Below, in pieces: positions 13,257 to 14,711 of a DNA stretch of 14,711 nt. Location of the stretch: assembly GCA_015486015.1 (NCBI GenBank), contig WFSL01000005.1, positions 1 to 14,711 on the forward strand. Direction: 5' to 3'. This stretch comes from Aquificota bacterium (GTDB taxonomy: Bacteria > Thermosulfidibacterota > Thermosulfidibacteria > Thermosulfidibacterales > B14-G1). The notes under the pieces were generated by a model. It had not been told where the DNA came from and ran no database searches. It saw only the letters and a list, made by a program, of their open reading frames with translations. A program made the translations under genes and the position numbers. Within the stretch, counting starts at the first letter, position 1; each line of letters opens with the position of its first letter.

Positions 13257-14483
13257 ATGATCAATGCAGGGGATACCGCTTTCGTCCTTTTTTCTGCGGC
13301 CTTGGTGCTGCTCATGACCTTGGGCTTAGCCTTCTTTTATGGTGGTCTTGTGAGGAGCAAGAACGTGCTATCCATCATTATGCAGTGCCTCTTTTTGGCC
13401 TGCATCTTGAGTCTTCAATGGGTGCTCTTTGGTTATTCCCTTTCTTTTGGTCCCGATTTGGGCAAGGGCATATTGGGTGGCCTTCAGTGGTTGGGTTTGA
13501 GAGGGGTGGGAGAAGCTCCGGGCCCATATGCTCCCACTGTACCCCACCTGGCCTTTATGCTTTTTCAAGGTATGTTCGCCGCCATTACTCCAGCCCTCAT
13601 CATTGGTGCCTTTGCCGAGCGTATCAAGTTTTCGGGTTTTGTCCTTTTTTCTCTTCTGTGGGCCATTTTGGTCTATGATCCCGTGTGTCACTGGATATGG
13701 GGCCATGGGGGATGGCTGGCAAAGATGGGGATGTTGGATTTCGCCGGTGGAGTTGTAGTTCACCTCAATGCTGGCATAGCTGCTTTAGTAATGTGCATAC
13801 TCCTTGGCAAACGCCTGGGATATCCCAAGCAGGCCATGGCACCTCACAACTTGCCCATGGTTTACCTGGGTCTCACTTGTCTGTGGTTTGGATGGTTTGG
13901 ATTCAATGGAGGTAGCGCTTTGGCGGCCAACGGTGTGGCTGCCAATGCCTTTGTGGCTACGAATACCGCAGCAGCAGCGGCAGGCCTCACATGGGCATTG
14001 ATAGAATGGATCCTTAGTGGCTCTGCCACCACCCTGGGGACAGCCACGGGCGCCGTAGCAGGCTTGGCCACCATCACCCCTGCCTCGGGTTTTGTAGCAC
14101 CCCTGCCCGCTATGGTCATAGGCATAGCTTCAGGCGTGGTGTGTTACTTCTTCGTGGCCGTGGTGAAGAATAGACTCGGTTACGACGATTCTCTGGACGT
14201 TTTTGGTGTCCATGGGGTGGGAGGGGCTTTAGGAACCTTAATGGTAGGGCTGTTTGCCAGCAAATTGGTGAATCCTGGAGGGGCCGATGGGCTATTCTTG
14301 GGCAACCCTCATCAGTTTGTCGTCCAGGTGGTAGGGGTGGTGGCCGTCACCATCTTTACGGGGGTGGTGACCTTTATCATTTACGAGGTGGTGGATGCCC
14401 TGGTGGGGCTCCGAGTCTCAGAAGGTGATGAGATCACTGGTTTGGACCTTTCTCAGCACAAGGAGTCGGCCTACAGCGATTGA
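13257..14483 (+). CDS. amt: Ammonium transporter Amt/AmtB (second of a tandem pair)
   Basis: A 408-residue Amt paralogue without a signal peptide. It starts directly with MINAGDTAFVLFSAALVLLM, the first membrane span. GGGAGGG (13244-13250) is 6 nt before ATG 13257; an upstream ATG at 13230 would add nine residues that encode the ribosome binding site. Signatures are GLAFFYGGLVRSKN, DFAGGVVVHLNAG (D161, pore H169), LWFGWFGFNGGSA (209-221) and DVFGVHGVGG (pore H319). The end reads TGLDLSQHKESAY, with K where HGE is usual. It clearly shares ancestry with the upstream amt but has diverged in loops and ends, so the pair may differ in affinity or regulation. A rho-independent terminator follows. 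Confidence 0.95.
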   Translation: MINAGDTAFVLFSAALVLLMTLGLAFFYGGLVRSKNVLSIIMQCLFLACILSLQWVLFGYSLSFGPDLGKGILGGLQWLGLRGVGEAPGPYAPTVPHLAFMLFQGMFAAITPALIIGAFAERIKFSGFVLFSLLWAILVYDPVCHWIWGHGGWLAKMGMLDFAGGVVVHLNAGIAALVMCILLGKRLGYPKQAMAPHNLPMVYLGLTCLWFGWFGFNGGSALAANGVAANAFVATNTAAAAAGLTWALIEWILSGSATTLGTATGAVAGLATITPASGFVAPLPAMVIGIASGVVCYFFVAVVKNRLGYDDSLDVFGVHGVGGALGTLMVGLFASKLVNPGGADGLFLGNPHQFVVQVVGVVAVTIFTGVVTFIIYEVVDALVGLRVSEGDEITGLDLSQHKESAYSD

Positions 14484-14507
14484 TGAGGCTCTTTTTAGGT
14501 TTCCTTG

Positions 14508-14536
14508 GGCCCAGGTTCTCCGGGCCTTTTTCTTTT
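14508..14536 (+). terminator. Rho-independent terminator after amt2
   Basis: GGCCC (14508-14512) and GGGCC (14522-14526) form a five-pair GC stem with a nine-base loop. It is followed by TTTTTCTTTT. It lies 25 nt after the amt2 stop. Confidence 0.75.
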
Positions 14537-14543
14537 GGTTCCC

Positions 14544-14570
14544 TATATTGCACAATAATAGTGCAATATA
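14544..14570. promoter_or_regulatory. Perfect 10-7-10 inverted repeat containing an NtrC-like box
   Basis: TATATTGCAC (14544-14553), AATAATA, GTGCAATATA (14561-14570): both arms are exactly complementary. The core TGCAC-N7-GTGCA is the same layout as the box before amt1. It is placed after the amt2 terminator and before the last gene, so it probably regulates that gene. Confidence 0.6.
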
Positions 14571-14579
14571 AATCTTGGA

Positions 14580-14591
14580 ATTGTGCACAAT
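14580..14591. promoter_or_regulatory. Second palindrome before the last gene (ATTGTGCACAAT)
   Basis: A perfect 12-base palindrome whose centre is about 28 nt from that of the preceding inverted repeat, roughly three helical turns. It contains the same GTGCA/TGCAC half-sites without the 7-nt spacer. It may be a companion operator. Confidence 0.4.
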
Positions 14592-14631
14592 AAATGTAAA
14601 TTTACCTCCGAAATCTCTTAGGAGGTGGGTT

Positions 14632-14711
14632 ATGGTGGGAAAAGGTTTTAAGAAGTGGGTCGTCTGGGTAATACTATTGGTGCCGTCCCTTGCGTGGGCC
14701 CTGGATGGTAA
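14632..14711 (+). CDS. Start of an exported or membrane protein, cut by the window end
   Basis: ATG 14632 follows GGAGGT (14621-14626) by 5 nt. The 26 visible codons read MVGKGFKKWVVWVILLVPSL then AWALDG. This is a basic N-region, a hydrophobic core and an A-W-A cleavage site, i.e. a signal peptide. It could be a third Amt with a leader like amt1, or a porin or periplasmic protein; the visible part cannot decide. The two palindromes upstream suggest co-regulation with the amt genes. Confidence 0.75.
   Translation, partial: MVGKGFKKWVVWVILLVPSLAWALDG

Noticed and set aside
14536-14551. Sigma-54 promoter before the last gene
   Set aside because: TGG (14536-14538) and TTGC (14548-14551) are 9 nt apart rather than 8. 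Sigma-54 tolerates this spacing poorly.

Overview
The window looks like chromosome of a bacterium, probably Gram-negative and possibly thermophilic. It carries secreted or periplasmic-type signal peptides, two AmtB-type ammonium channels with nitrogen-type control motifs, and a sigma-54-like promoter. AGG/AGA and ATA codons are common. There is no rRNA or other marker that fixes the taxon. No cas gene, transposase gene or tRNA was recognised.

Bases 1-3000 form an AT-richer accessory block. It opens inside a CRISPR array (8 repeats, 7 complete spacers, continuing off the left edge; crRNA orientation probably rightward). The last repeat is immediately followed by a broken 3' remnant of a TrmO/TsaA-type tRNA methyltransferase gene. 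A good sigma-70 promoter then drives a two-gene operon: a PPOX-fold flavoprotein translationally coupled (ATGA overlap) to selD. The selD gene is itself a selenoprotein gene. Its true start lies 138 nt upstream of the first ATG of its uninterrupted reading frame, codon 19 is an in-frame TGA at the catalytic Cys position, and a hairpin that fits a bacterial SECIS follows. After selD comes about 580 nt of decayed-looking sequence that ends in one solitary, degenerate copy of the CRISPR repeat (26/30 identical). The pseudogene, PPOX, selD and decayed stretch are therefore bracketed by CRISPR repeats.

Bases 3000-5900 hold a small four-helix membrane protein of unknown role, a leftward stand-alone acyl-CoA carboxyltransferase, and a divergent class I SAM-dependent methyltransferase.

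Bases 5989-10252 are a leftward operon: a xylose-isomerase-like TIM-barrel protein, aroA (EPSP synthase, shikimate pathway) and recG (branch-migration helicase). aroA and recG overlap by 4 bp. A hairpin appears to bury the ribosome binding site of the first gene.

Bases 10426-11681 are a rightward pair: a TVP38/TMEM64 (VTT) membrane protein and an exported PEBP/YbhB-family protein.

Bases 11808-14483 are two tandem, diverged amt genes without an intervening glnK. TGCAC-N7-GTGCA boxes resembling NtrC enhancer sites lie before amt1 and before the gene that starts at the right edge. A sigma-54-type -24/-12 element with an imperfect box lies before amt2. The last gene begins at 14632 with a signal peptide and runs off the window.
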